The notes under the pieces are model-generated. The model saw only the letters and a program-made list of their open reading frames with translations, had not been told where the DNA came from and ran no database searches. From an uncultured Spartobacteria bacterium (GTDB lineage Bacteria > Verrucomicrobiota > Verrucomicrobiia > Chthoniobacterales > Chthoniobacteraceae), in NCBI GenBank assembly GCA_903901425.1, contig CAIURC010000131.1, forward strand, positions 1-37,440: 37,440 nucleotides of DNA. The letters are read 5' to 3'. Of this stretch, positions 17,027 through 26,385 are shown one piece after another. Within the stretch, counting starts at the first letter, position 1. The number at the start of each line of letters is the position of its first letter. Position numbers and translations under genes: made by a program.

Positions 17027-17647
17027 GTGCACGACGCCCCCGACATTCCTTCCACCCCATCCTGCCCTGCCGACACCTCCGAACAGGACGTGGCGTGGAT
17101 GGAACGTGTCAAAAAGGGCGACACGGCGGCCTTTGAACTCCTCGTGGAAACCCACCAGCGCCGCGTGGTTGCCACCGTGGCCCGCATGCTGGGCTCCGAG
17201 GCCGATGCCGAGGACATCGCCCAGCAGGTCTTTATCCGGGTCTGGAAATCCGCCTCCCGGTACGAAGCCACCGCCAAGTTCACCACCTGGCTTTTCACCA
17301 TCACACGCAACCTGGTCTGCAACGAGTTGCGCCGGAGAAAACGCCATCCCGCCCGCTCTCTTGAAGCCACGGTGGAGGAGTCCGATGGCGCATTCCAACC
17401 TCGCGATCTCCAAAACAAAACTCCCGATTCCACCCTTCAGGATGCCGAACTCCAGGACGCCATCCAAAAGGCGATCGACCAACTTCCCGAAGTCCAGCGA
17501 ATGGCAGTGCTCATGCGCAGGTACGAGGAGTTTTCCTACGAGGAAATCGCCGAGGTCCTCCAGATCACCGTGCCCGCCGTCAAGAGCGTCCTTTTTCGTG
17601 CACGCACCGATCTCCGGGAACATCTGCAACGTTACCTCAAAAACTAA
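17027..17647 (+). CDS. ECF-family RNA polymerase sigma factor
   Basis: The product has 206 residues from GTG 17027. An upstream TTG at 16928 would add 33 residues of low-complexity sequence, so it is not preferred. Region 2 runs from about residue 25 to 100 (AAFELLVETHQRRVV, DAEDIAQQVFIRVWK, FTTWLFTITRNLVCNELRRR). Region 4 is at about 150-200 (LPEVQRMAVLMRRYEEFSYEEIAEVLQI, then the helix-turn-helix VPAVKSVLFRARTDL). It directs RNA polymerase to specific promoters, probably for envelope or stress responses. No anti-sigma gene adjoins it: mqnE diverges upstream and the next gene converges 45 bp downstream. Its regulator must therefore be elsewhere, or it is controlled transcriptionally. Confidence 0.92.
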   Translation: MHDAPDIPSTPSCPADTSEQDVAWMERVKKGDTAAFELLVETHQRRVVATVARMLGSEADAEDIAQQVFIRVWKSASRYEATAKFTTWLFTITRNLVCNELRRRKRHPARSLEATVEESDGAFQPRDLQNKTPDSTLQDAELQDAIQKAIDQLPEVQRMAVLMRRYEEFSYEEIAEVLQITVPAVKSVLFRARTDLREHLQRYLKN

Positions 17648-17692
17648 GCTGCACCTGCCTCTTCCCCTTTCCGGGCGCAGCGCTCAAAAGAT

Positions 17693-18763
17693 TCAACGCT
17701 GGTAAATCGGGAGGTAATGGTTTTTCACGGCGAGGCTCAGAATCGCCATCGACGTGGCGTAGACCTTGCCCGTTTCACGACCGTCTCCGCCGCCCTGCTC
17801 CCAGCTTCCGTCCCTGCCTTGAAGCGGCAGCAGGAGATCCATGACTTTCTGCCGCGCCACATCCGCATGGGTGCCACCCCTCTGGTACATGCCCTGCGCG
17901 TAGTAGTAGGTTGCGTAATAAAACCAGCGTTCATCCGGACGCACGCCCTCTTTCAAAAGCCGTTCCGCCGCACCCAAAGTCTCCTCCGCCTCGTACTGGC
18001 CGCAGACTTGGAGTGCGAGCAAGCCCTCGGCAGTCGTGGAAACATCCCGGCCTTTGTTCTGGTACCCAAACCCGCCCATCGGGGGCCCACCGGCCTTGGC
18101 CGGCTCCCCTAGGTACAGCCGTTTGATGTAGGCCACCGCGGATTCAATCGCCTCGCCTGACACCTCCATTCCCGCGTTGCGCGCTGCCCGCAGCGCCATC
18201 ACCTGCCAGACCGTCACTGAAAGATCCGCGGACGAATCCTCAGGCGTGTACCGCCATCCGCCCCGCGCCTGTTCCGCCTTGGGCACCAACTGGGCGCGGA
18301 GAATCAGCGCCACCGCCTTCCGGCACGCCTCCAGAATCGCCGCGTCCTGACGCGCATCCGCCCCCATCCCAAGCATCTCCGCCAGCATGAGCGTGGTAAT
18401 CCCATGGCCGTACATCCGGGAGTTGTCTTTCTGGCCGAAATAGCCATCCACAGTCTGGTTCCCATCCGACAACACAAAATCCAGCGCCCGTTTCATTGCA
18501 GCGCCCTCCGGCGTGGAATGACTCGGCTGATGGCCCAGAGCCGCAAGCGCAAGCACCGAAAGGGCTGTGGTCGCCGTCCGGCTCCGGCCATGGACAGAAA
18601 TCGCGCCAGCCGCATCCTGCTGGGAACACAGATAGCCGCCGCCCTCCTTCAAAGCCCGGTCCACCTTCGGATCCCCTGCCGCCGCCTCCATCGCCGAACC
18701 CGCCAGAAACAGGCCCAAACCAACCCCCGTCCGCCAAAGCATTTTCAAGGTGCGCACCCTCAT
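17693..18763 (-). CDS. Secreted prenyltransferase/squalene-cyclase-fold repeat protein
   Basis: The product has 356 residues. A hydrophobic signal (about residues 8-28, ending AMEAAAG) predicts export. The rest consists of alpha/alpha-toroid repeats like those in squalene-hopene cyclase and protein prenyltransferase beta subunits: GGGYLCSQQDAAGAISV, TTALSVLALAALGH, GYFGQKDNSRMYGHGITTLMLAEML, GGWRYTPEDSSADLSVTVWQVMAL, GGFGYQNKGRDVSTTAEGLLAL and GSWEQGGGDGRETGKVYATSMAILSL. No DxDD cyclase motif is visible, so an enzyme role in terpenoid synthesis is unlikely; a binding or structural role in the periplasm is inferred. ATG 18763 overlaps the stop of the giant upstream gene by 4 nt (ATGA), indicating translational coupling. 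It is the last gene of the MoxR/BatA operon. Confidence 0.85.
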   Translation of the reverse strand: MRVRTLKMLWRTGVGLGLFLAGSAMEAAAGDPKVDRALKEGGGYLCSQQDAAGAISVHGRSRTATTALSVLALAALGHQPSHSTPEGAAMKRALDFVLSDGNQTVDGYFGQKDNSRMYGHGITTLMLAEMLGMGADARQDAAILEACRKAVALILRAQLVPKAEQARGGWRYTPEDSSADLSVTVWQVMALRAARNAGMEVSGEAIESAVAYIKRLYLGEPAKAGGPPMGGFGYQNKGRDVSTTAEGLLALQVCGQYEAEETLGAAERLLKEGVRPDERWFYYATYYYAQGMYQRGGTHADVARQKVMDLLLPLQGRDGSWEQGGGDGRETGKVYATSMAILSLAVKNHYLPIYQR

Positions 18764-21700
18764 TTTTTCGCCCTTTCTGACAACACGCGGTAGTACGTCT
18801 CCACTTGCTGACGGTACTCGGCCGAAACCTCCTCCCGCCGGACTTGGGAAAGCTCTTCCGCCATTTTTTTGGGCAACCGTCCCCAGTCCCCAGACCGTGC
18901 CGCCTTTAACCCGGGCAGTTCACCAGAACGCGCCCCCGATCCTTCAGGAGAGGAACCCGAGCCCGCCTTGGTCTGAAGCGAATCCTTGGCCGCCTGCCCG
19001 CCAGAATCCTTCGTGTCCGCCTCGTTTCGGTTGGCCCGCATGGATTCCGCCGCCGCCCGTGCCGCAGCCGCCATGGCCGCACGCGCCTTGTCCGCCATCT
19101 GCTTCGAATCCGCAGATTCACCCTTGCCAGCAGAATTCTCGTTCCCAGCTGCGTCCGGCTTGGACTGGCCGTCCCCGGATTTTTCGCCCGGCTTGGAATC
19201 ACCGTTTGCATCCTTGCCGTTTGTGCCGGCCTGTTGTTCCCCCTTGGCTCCCGATTCACCGGGTTTCCCAGACTCCCCATTTTTGCCTTCGGAACGTTTT
19301 CCACCAAAAATTTGGGAATCCAAAGCGTCCAGAGTGCGCGCCATCCAGACCTGTTCTTGGGGACTGGGCTTGGCGGCTTCAGTCGGATAATTCGGCTGCA
19401 TGCTGTCACGCCCCGCCTGACCCGGGGACTCCGCTTTGGGGTCCTGCGCCGGCGGACGCAGCGAGGGCGAAGGCGCCGGAGGCATTTTTTTCAACTGGTC
19501 CGCGCGCTCCGCGAAACGGCGGGCGGTCTGATCCAACAACGCAGACGCGTCTGGCACGGCTTTGAGCAATTGCCGCTGGATCTCCGGCACACCGGTCATC
19601 GCCAGATCGGAGAGCTCTTTGCCCAACTCCGACAACTGCTCCGAGGTGCGGAGATTTTGGAGCCGCTTTTCGTGCCGCCCGGAACGTTCCAAGGTCTGGC
19701 CGGCATCCGCGGCAGCCTCAGCCACAGCAGCCTGGCCCGTCGCAGCCTCCATCCGTTCCGGGGAAACCGGGGGCGGCGGCAAATCACTGCCCGGCGAACC
19801 CGCCGGTATCGAAGGCGCCGCGGGCGCCGCAGGCGTATCCGGCAAAACGGACGGGGCTGGCAGGTTCCGCCGAACACGCTCTGCGATCCGTTCCTCCATG
19901 CCCGCAGCCTCCTGAACCCGGACTGCCGACTCCTCGACACCGATGCGGGAAATCTGGCTGAGCTGGAGCTGCATGAGCCGGTTGCCGGGCAGTTGCTTTT
20001 CCAGGTGTTCGAGGAGTTCCTTGGGCGTTTTCTGAGACAACTCGGCCATCTTTTCCGCCTTGGCGTACTGCGCGTTGAGCTCGTCCTCCACCCCCAATTC
20101 GCGTTCTGCTGCCCGCAAACCCGCGCGGGTTTCCTCTGGATTTCCCCCTTTCGAAAAATGACGCGCCAACTGGTCCAGTGCCGCAGCCAGTTTCCCCTGC
20201 TCGGTGGCCGCCTGCCGGGCCGCCTCCACACGCTTCATGGCGTCCCCGGCACGCACCCCCGCCTCCAGAGCGTCTGCCGCGCGCACAGGCGGTTCGCGCA
20301 GCAACGCCAGCGCATCGTCCGCGTCCCGCGCCCGCTCGCGCCCTTCACGGGCGCCCAAATCCTCGCGGTTTGCCTGCGCCCGGAGCGCATCCCGGACGGC
20401 ATCCACCTCCGCGTTGAGGCGTTCCTGCCGGTCCCGGAGCCCGGTGATCGCAGCCTTGGATTCAGCCATGGACCCGGGTGCCGAATCGGCGGCAGGCGCC
20501 TGGCTGGCCTGAGCCTCTGTGCTGGACTTCAAAGCCCGCGTCTCCGCGGCCAACGCCTCCATCCGTTCCGACAAGGACGGCACCTTGGCCCGCAGTTCCT
20601 GGCGGACGCGCTCCATCGGCTCCCGCAACCGGACAATCAACTCCAGGAGCTTCTCGTAAACCGCCCCGCTCTCTGACTCCAACGACTTGAAACCGCGGCC
20701 GGGCTGGAACCGGTCCCGGAACTCGCCCTCCATCCCGCGCAACTCTTGCCGAGCCAGAATCGACGCAGTTTCGGTGCGTGCAACCCCAAGAATTTCCGCA
20801 AGGTCCCGGTCGCGCCCCGGCACCGAAGCAATTTCGCCGGCCTCCCTGAGCCGGCCCTGCAACCACTCCAGTTGGCGCACCCCGGCCATCCCTGCCGCTC
20901 CGGAACGGCCCTCCCACCGTTCTCCCGCATACACACCGGCAACCGCTTCAGCTGCTGCAACCAACCGGTGTCCGACTCCCAAAACCCGCAGGCAGGCCTC
21001 GAAACGTTCAAACTCCGGCTGGTAGCCCGGCTCCAAAACCCGGCCCGGAAGCGTCATGCCCTTGAACACCGCAAGCGCCAAACGCAAGTCCCCAACAAAC
21101 TGCGGGTCACTTCCCGGCCGCGCCTCCTCCGTGTCGCCGTCCGCTTTGAAACTCCTCTGTCCCTGACCCGAAAAACCCGCATACCATTCGCCCCGGCGCA
21201 CCTCATCCCATCTCCGGTCCCCGAGGACACGGTCCCAGTCCACACGAAAACTCTCCACGATCCGCCACTCTGCCGGTGCCTGACGCCCAAGATCTTGGAT
21301 CGCACGATCCTGACGGAGCCCGCTTTCGCGACCAAATCCGAGACACATGCCCTGCATCTGGCGGATCCCGCGCAGCCAATCCGCCAGACCCTCTCCACCC
21401 CGGAATCCGCCGCCGGCCAGCTCCTTGTCCACACGAACCCGAAGTTTCCCAAGCTCCGATCTCGCTGTCCGGATCCGTTCGCCGCCGCCGGGCACGTATT
21501 CGACGCAAACTCCCAGCAACTCCTCCAAACCCGCGCCTTCGGCCAGGAGCGCTCTGATCCGCGCCTCCATTCCCGGCACAGGACCCGCGTCAGACCGCTC
21601 CTTGAGTCGGCCGATCTCCGCAGATGCCGCCATCAACCCCGTGCAGACGGCGTCCAGCGCTGCGCCTCCGATAAAAACGCCACCCGCCTCCATCAAGGAA

Positions 21701-23637
21701 CGCGCCCTCTGCTCGGCAAAGATCGCCGCCTGGGCAAACCTCCCCACGGCCTCCCGGCGCAGATCGGGACCGGACAGGACCCCGGCCATTTCAAGGAAAC
21801 GTTCCAGTTCCTTGGAAAGACCGGCATCCATCCGGCCAAGGACCCGGGTGACTCCGGCGACCTGACCCGCCGCTGGCCCCGGTTCGCTCTGTTTGAGCAC
21901 GCGGAGGGACTCTTCCCGGGCTGTCTGGAGACGGCCCTGCCATTCCTCGAGGCTGGTCCGCACTGCTGCCAATTTCTGGACTGCACCGGAATCCCCACCT
22001 GGCTTTGCATCAGCCGCCTTCCATGCAGCGGCAGCTCCCTCGAGTTTCACGGCGGCAGCTCGAAGATCCTGCAACCGGGCGAAAAGCTCGCGCCAACGCT
22101 GCACCCCGTTGGCTTGTCGGGAATCGAAACCATCGCCTGCCAGGGTCACCCGGAGCGGGCGACTCTCGCTGTGTGCGCCACGGAGGTCGCGCGCCTTGAG
22201 TTTCAGGGTGACCATGTCCCCGCGTGCCGCCCCCTCGGAAACCGGATCCCAGCGTTGTTCAAACAGGCCATCTGGGCCTGGACTCCATGCGTGTTCGGTC
22301 CACGGTCCCTCGTTGATCCGGGCCAGAAGCATCACAGCGGCAACTCCCACGTCATCCGAGGCTCTGGCCTTCAAAGCAAGGTCTTCCTGAGGCCCCAGAA
22401 GAACGTCCTTCGCCGGCGCAAGCCACTCCACCTGCGGCACCTGATCGGGCGTCACGCGGATCGGGTACGTGGGGCTAAACTTGTTCTCAAAACCCGTTTC
22501 TTCCGCCACCAACCGCACCCGGTAGCTGCCATTTTCGCCAAGACCAAACCCGCCCGTCAAAATCCGGCCACCGCTCACCTCAAGTGGAATCTCGCCAGAA
22601 CCGAATTCGATCCACGCTTTCTTGACCGGCACATCGGTCTCCATGCGCAGCTCCACCCGGCTTCCCTCCAGCGCAGCCAAGTCGCCTTCCGACTCCACCA
22701 CGCGGCGCTCGCCCCCCACATACGCAGGCATCCGGTAAAGCTTCTCAAACACCGTCACCCGGGGACGCGGAAGCGCCCGCATTTTCAAACGGCGCGTCAT
22801 TGCGTCTCCCGCCCGGATCCGGTACTCGACATCGCCCCGCCCCACAGACAGGACGCCTGAGAAAGCGCCAGCCCCCTCGGAGTTCAACTCGGACACCTGG
22901 CGCCCACCGGCCGCGACAAACACCTCCAAAAACGCCTTGTCCACCCGGGCCCCCGTGGCCAGCACACGCACCGGCACGGTCTCACCAAACGGCACCAGTG
23001 CCTCCGCTGGATTGGGTTCCACCAACTCGATCTGGACCCGGGAAACCCGGGCCAGATTCGCGCCCGGCAGAAAAGCGCGGACCATGAGCCTGGGAAACTG
23101 GAAACCGGACACCATGAAGCCGATCCCTACGGCAACCGCCAAGCCCGCCAAGGCCCAGAGATGGCGGGAGATCCATCGGAATGAAAGGAGGGTGGCCGAC
23201 TTGTAACCCGACATTCTGCGGCCCATGTCCTCTTGGAGCATGGCCCGGAACTGCGGAGAACCGTTCGCCCCGGGAACACTCAACTCAACCGCAGCGAGGA
23301 GGTCGCCTTTCAACTCGGGCACCCGGGACTCGACTCGGGCAGCAATCTCGCGCAAGTCGCCCGGACGCACCCAGATGTCCAGAAGGGTCCGGCGTTCAAT
23401 CAGGAAAAACAGCGCGTACACCAAGCCGCTGAGTCCCCAGCGGTATCGGTCCTCCAACACCAGCCACCAGTCCAGTGCGCCCACCAGCGCCATGCCCGCA
23501 GGCAGAACCACACACAACGCAATCGCCGCACGGCGCATCGCCACGCGCCGACTCCGGATTGAGTATTCGCGCAGAAACGACTCCACTTCCGGCGAAATCC
23601 GGCCCGAACGCGCTTTAGTCTCTGGGTTCAGTTGCAT
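18760..23637 (-). CDS. Giant DUF4175-like membrane and coiled-coil protein
   Basis: The product has 1625 residues from ATG 23637 (GTG 23640 is adjacent and in frame). Hydrophobic segments lie near 37-60, 68-86 and 163-186, and a large extracytoplasmic part follows. Residues about 200-510 look like Ig/beta-sandwich-type repeats (RVSRVQIELVEPNP, KLYRMPAYVGG, SPTYPIRVTPDQVPQVEWLAP). Residues about 510-1300 are mainly charged helices and probable coiled coil. Residues about 1380-1580 are low-complexity Gly/Lys/Glu/Ser/Ala-rich. A compact conserved tail (WGRLPKKMAEELSQVRREE, then YRQQVETYYRVLSERAKK) closes the protein. This architecture matches the DUF4175-like proteins found beside BatA-type VWA genes in PVC bacteria; their function is unknown. 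It lies 12 nt after the VWA/amidotransferase-like gene and overlaps the next gene by 4 nt. Confidence 0.75.
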   Translation of the reverse strand: MQLNPETKARSGRISPEVESFLREYSIRSRRVAMRRAAIALCVVLPAGMALVGALDWWLVLEDRYRWGLSGLVYALFFLIERRTLLDIWVRPGDLREIAARVESRVPELKGDLLAAVELSVPGANGSPQFRAMLQEDMGRRMSGYKSATLLSFRWISRHLWALAGLAVAVGIGFMVSGFQFPRLMVRAFLPGANLARVSRVQIELVEPNPAEALVPFGETVPVRVLATGARVDKAFLEVFVAAGGRQVSELNSEGAGAFSGVLSVGRGDVEYRIRAGDAMTRRLKMRALPRPRVTVFEKLYRMPAYVGGERRVVESEGDLAALEGSRVELRMETDVPVKKAWIEFGSGEIPLEVSGGRILTGGFGLGENGSYRVRLVAEETGFENKFSPTYPIRVTPDQVPQVEWLAPAKDVLLGPQEDLALKARASDDVGVAAVMLLARINEGPWTEHAWSPGPDGLFEQRWDPVSEGAARGDMVTLKLKARDLRGAHSESRPLRVTLAGDGFDSRQANGVQRWRELFARLQDLRAAAVKLEGAAAAWKAADAKPGGDSGAVQKLAAVRTSLEEWQGRLQTAREESLRVLKQSEPGPAAGQVAGVTRVLGRMDAGLSKELERFLEMAGVLSGPDLRREAVGRFAQAAIFAEQRARSLMEAGGVFIGGAALDAVCTGLMAASAEIGRLKERSDAGPVPGMEARIRALLAEGAGLEELLGVCVEYVPGGGERIRTARSELGKLRVRVDKELAGGGFRGGEGLADWLRGIRQMQGMCLGFGRESGLRQDRAIQDLGRQAPAEWRIVESFRVDWDRVLGDRRWDEVRRGEWYAGFSGQGQRSFKADGDTEEARPGSDPQFVGDLRLALAVFKGMTLPGRVLEPGYQPEFERFEACLRVLGVGHRLVAAAEAVAGVYAGERWEGRSGAAGMAGVRQLEWLQGRLREAGEIASVPGRDRDLAEILGVARTETASILARQELRGMEGEFRDRFQPGRGFKSLESESGAVYEKLLELIVRLREPMERVRQELRAKVPSLSERMEALAAETRALKSSTEAQASQAPAADSAPGSMAESKAAITGLRDRQERLNAEVDAVRDALRAQANREDLGAREGRERARDADDALALLREPPVRAADALEAGVRAGDAMKRVEAARQAATEQGKLAAALDQLARHFSKGGNPEETRAGLRAAERELGVEDELNAQYAKAEKMAELSQKTPKELLEHLEKQLPGNRLMQLQLSQISRIGVEESAVRVQEAAGMEERIAERVRRNLPAPSVLPDTPAAPAAPSIPAGSPGSDLPPPPVSPERMEAATGQAAVAEAAADAGQTLERSGRHEKRLQNLRTSEQLSELGKELSDLAMTGVPEIQRQLLKAVPDASALLDQTARRFAERADQLKKMPPAPSPSLRPPAQDPKAESPGQAGRDSMQPNYPTEAAKPSPQEQVWMARTLDALDSQIFGGKRSEGKNGESGKPGESGAKGEQQAGTNGKDANGDSKPGEKSGDGQSKPDAAGNENSAGKGESADSKQMADKARAAMAAAARAAAESMRANRNEADTKDSGGQAAKDSLQTKAGSGSSPEGSGARSGELPGLKAARSGDWGRLPKKMAEELSQVRREEVSAEYRQQVETYYRVLSERAKK

Positions 23638-23649
23638 CACGCGGAAACT

Positions 23650-26385
23650 TCAAATCAGCCCGGCTCGTTTCCTGAGAACCCATTCCATTCCCAGCAAAAC
23701 CACAATCGGGACCAGCCAGTAATAGCTTTCCCAGAGCGCGGTATCGAGTTCGATCACTCGGCCTTCGCTCAACGGTGCTAGATCTGCCTCCAAACGCGCC
23801 GCGTCTTCCTCCCTCAAATACCGTCCCCCGGTCGACAACGCCATCGAACGCAGCAACTCTTCGTTCAAATTCAGCAAACTGAGTTCCCCTACCGACCGCG
23901 GCTCAACACGGAACCCGGTTCGGGCCCGGTTCTCCCCCTCCGGAATCGCAGCGGCTTCCACGGAAATCTCGTAGTCGCCCGGCTCAAGCGCCGCGGTTTT
24001 TCCCAGAAACAGCCCTCCCTGCACCCCACTGGGTTTAAGCGGCACCGTTGCCAGACGCTGCCCGTTCCGGAAAAGGACTGCATTCGCCTTGGTTTCTTTC
24101 ACCGGCTTGCCGTCCCCGTCCCGAAGCCGCATCCGGATCTCCGCGGATTCGCCCGGCCGATAAGTCATGGAACCCGCGTCCAAGGAAACAAACCGATCTT
24201 TCACTGCAAACGGCTTTTCCGCCACGTAATCGGCCACCTGTCTCCAGTAGACCGTGTGAAAGCGATCCGCCACATCCCTGCGCCAACGCCAGCTCTCGTC
24301 CATCCCCTGGTAAAGCACCCGGCCCGCGCCAAATGGCCGGCAGACGACGGCCGGCACGCGTTTGCCTTCTGACACAGCCTCCAACCACACCTCGCTCCCG
24401 GGCAACGCCGCAGATGCCGCCACCCACGACGGTCCCTCCAGTCCCGCCCACACCTCCGCGCTCTGGGTCCGTTCCGGCGCAAGACTCAACGCAGCCCGGC
24501 CAACCCCTCCACCCACCACCTCCAGACGCACGCCCTTCCCGGACACAGGCACGCCTCCCCACTCCACCGGAAACAGCCCGGAAAGCGCCGTCCCAGCATA
24601 TTCCCGAAACCAGTCCCGGGCGCCATCCACCAACAAAAGGCCGCCTCCGCGTTCCCCCACAAAATCCCGGATCCACTCGAGCTCATCCCGCCACACGCCC
24701 TTGGGCACCTCTCCGAGAACCACCAGGTCGTATCCCATGAGTTCCGCAGCCGTTGCCGGAAACTGTTCCCGTTGGGTCCCCCGCACAAGACCCGGTTCAC
24801 CGGCAGACGCACCCGCCACAACGGCGTTGACCTCCCATTGTTCATCCCGCTCAAACAGATTCCGCACGTACCGGGTCTCCCACCGCGGCCTTCCGTCCAC
24901 AATGAGCACCTTCCGCTTCTGCGTGACTGCGCGGATCCGGAAACTGGCCACGTCGTTCCCGGCCTCGCCATCGGCGCTTCCGGCAGAGACCCCCACCTCC
25001 AACTCCAGTGGCACCCCTTGCACCTCTACCCCCGCCGTCTGTTTCTCCAACCCCGCCTTGACCAGGTCCCCCACCAGAAAATCCAAGGGCACCCTCCGGA
25101 TTTGTTCCGGATCGGTCTTCAGCTTTTTTTCAAGCAACACGCGGTCTCCTGAACGCACCCAGATTTGAAACGGGGTGCCCGCAGGCAGATCCTGCTTGAT
25201 CACAGCCTCGCCCCGCACCCGGTCCTGAAAAAACACCGTCTGCGGAAACTCCGTTTTCAAGACGGCAAGGTCCGGCGGACGAACCGTACTGCCCATGCCC
25301 ACTGCGAAAACCGGGATTCGCCGGGCTGCGAGCACCTTCGCAAGGTCCTCTGGCGACGGGCCGTCGTTGTGCTGCCCGTCGCTGATCAGAACGGCCACCG
25401 TTTTCTGCGGGCGCCCGGCGCCCAAGGCACTCCGGAGCGCGGTTGCAAGGTCCGTCGCGGCTCCCCGGGGATCTGGAAACTCCTGGGGAATCCGGGACTC
25501 CCGCGCACTGGGCCGCCACCAGCGCACCGGTTCAGAATTCTGGACGCCCAGCACCTCCACATCGTGCTGTGCCGCGAGCCGGGCAAGCAGACCCGTGGGT
25601 TCGCCCCGCAACAACATCGACTTGACCCGGTCCCAACGCGTGAGCCCGTCAAACCGCGCATGAATTTCTGACGCCCACTCTTTTCCCTCTCCGGCTGCCT
25701 CCTGTTCAAACCATGCCCCGAGTTCGTCCTCCCATTGGCCTGCCCGCTCGGAAAGCGCGGTGAGTTCCCGCGCCAGTTTCTGCACGTCAGCAGGCCGTTC
25801 CAGGCTGCGGTTGGAAAGCTCAGAAAACGGCCCACACAGATCCCGCCGGAACCGCTCCAGACGGGATGCCCCGCGTTTGCCCTGCCCGGAAATTTCCGTG
25901 GCCGCTTTCTCGCATTCCAGACTCCAGCGTTTGAGTTCGCCCCGGAGTGTCTCCGGATCGCGGTCGGACCGTCCCCACCCGGCACGAAGCCGTCCCAGAC
26001 CGGCGGCAGCCCGAGCGATGCCCAAGACACTCCGTTCGGCCAACGGCATGCCCAGGCTCTCGAGAACCAGCACCTTTCGTCCCAGCCCCATGGACCGGTC
26101 CTTGAGCCCCATGCTCATCGAAGCATCCACGAACACCAGCAACCGGCTCACTTCACCCACCAGTTTCCGATGGTGCAATACCGGCCCGCTCAGCATGAAA
26201 ACGGTCATTCCCACGGCCACCGCGCGGAGCGCCGCCGCCCATCTCAACGCCGAACTGGTGGCTCCATGGATTTCACGCCGGTACAGCAGAAACGCCCCAA
26301 CCGCCCCCACAAAGGCCAGCGCCGCGACCCATCCCCAGGGCCATTCCCCGACGAAACGCAGCGTGGTTTCAACTCGGCTGTTCAC
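23650..26385 (-). CDS. Membrane VWA protein with glutamine-amidotransferase-like region
   Basis: The product has 911 residues from GTG 26385, whose GTGA overlaps the upstream stop and which has a GGGGGTG ribosome-binding-like stretch before it. An in-frame ATG at 26451 would overlap the upstream gene by 70 nt. Transmembrane helices lie near 16-35 and 49-68 and again close to the C-terminus (YYWLVPIVVLLGMEWVL). A von Willebrand A domain starts with the MIDAS motif D87-A-S-M-S91 and includes VAVLISDGQHNDG. A long helical insert separates these two parts. The middle section (KVLIVDGRPRWETRYVRNLF, YDLVVLGEVP, GGGLLLVDGARDWF, GRVLYQGMDESWRWR) resembles the class-I glutamine-amidotransferase-like domain common in these proteins, without a clear catalytic Cys. 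It is probably a membrane partner of the MoxR ATPase. Confidence 0.82.
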   Translation of the reverse strand: MNSRVETTLRFVGEWPWGWVAALAFVGAVGAFLLYRREIHGATSSALRWAAALRAVAVGMTVFMLSGPVLHHRKLVGEVSRLLVFVDASMSMGLKDRSMGLGRKVLVLESLGMPLAERSVLGIARAAAGLGRLRAGWGRSDRDPETLRGELKRWSLECEKAATEISGQGKRGASRLERFRRDLCGPFSELSNRSLERPADVQKLARELTALSERAGQWEDELGAWFEQEAAGEGKEWASEIHARFDGLTRWDRVKSMLLRGEPTGLLARLAAQHDVEVLGVQNSEPVRWWRPSARESRIPQEFPDPRGAATDLATALRSALGAGRPQKTVAVLISDGQHNDGPSPEDLAKVLAARRIPVFAVGMGSTVRPPDLAVLKTEFPQTVFFQDRVRGEAVIKQDLPAGTPFQIWVRSGDRVLLEKKLKTDPEQIRRVPLDFLVGDLVKAGLEKQTAGVEVQGVPLELEVGVSAGSADGEAGNDVASFRIRAVTQKRKVLIVDGRPRWETRYVRNLFERDEQWEVNAVVAGASAGEPGLVRGTQREQFPATAAELMGYDLVVLGEVPKGVWRDELEWIRDFVGERGGGLLLVDGARDWFREYAGTALSGLFPVEWGGVPVSGKGVRLEVVGGGVGRAALSLAPERTQSAEVWAGLEGPSWVAASAALPGSEVWLEAVSEGKRVPAVVCRPFGAGRVLYQGMDESWRWRRDVADRFHTVYWRQVADYVAEKPFAVKDRFVSLDAGSMTYRPGESAEIRMRLRDGDGKPVKETKANAVLFRNGQRLATVPLKPSGVQGGLFLGKTAALEPGDYEISVEAAAIPEGENRARTGFRVEPRSVGELSLLNLNEELLRSMALSTGGRYLREEDAARLEADLAPLSEGRVIELDTALWESYYWLVPIVVLLGMEWVLRKRAGLI

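Noticed and set aside
20746-22860. Open frame of about 704 codons on the plus strand
   Set aside because: Antisense to the DUF4175-like gene. The product is Arg/Pro/His-rich with no domain, and it has no operon context on that strand.
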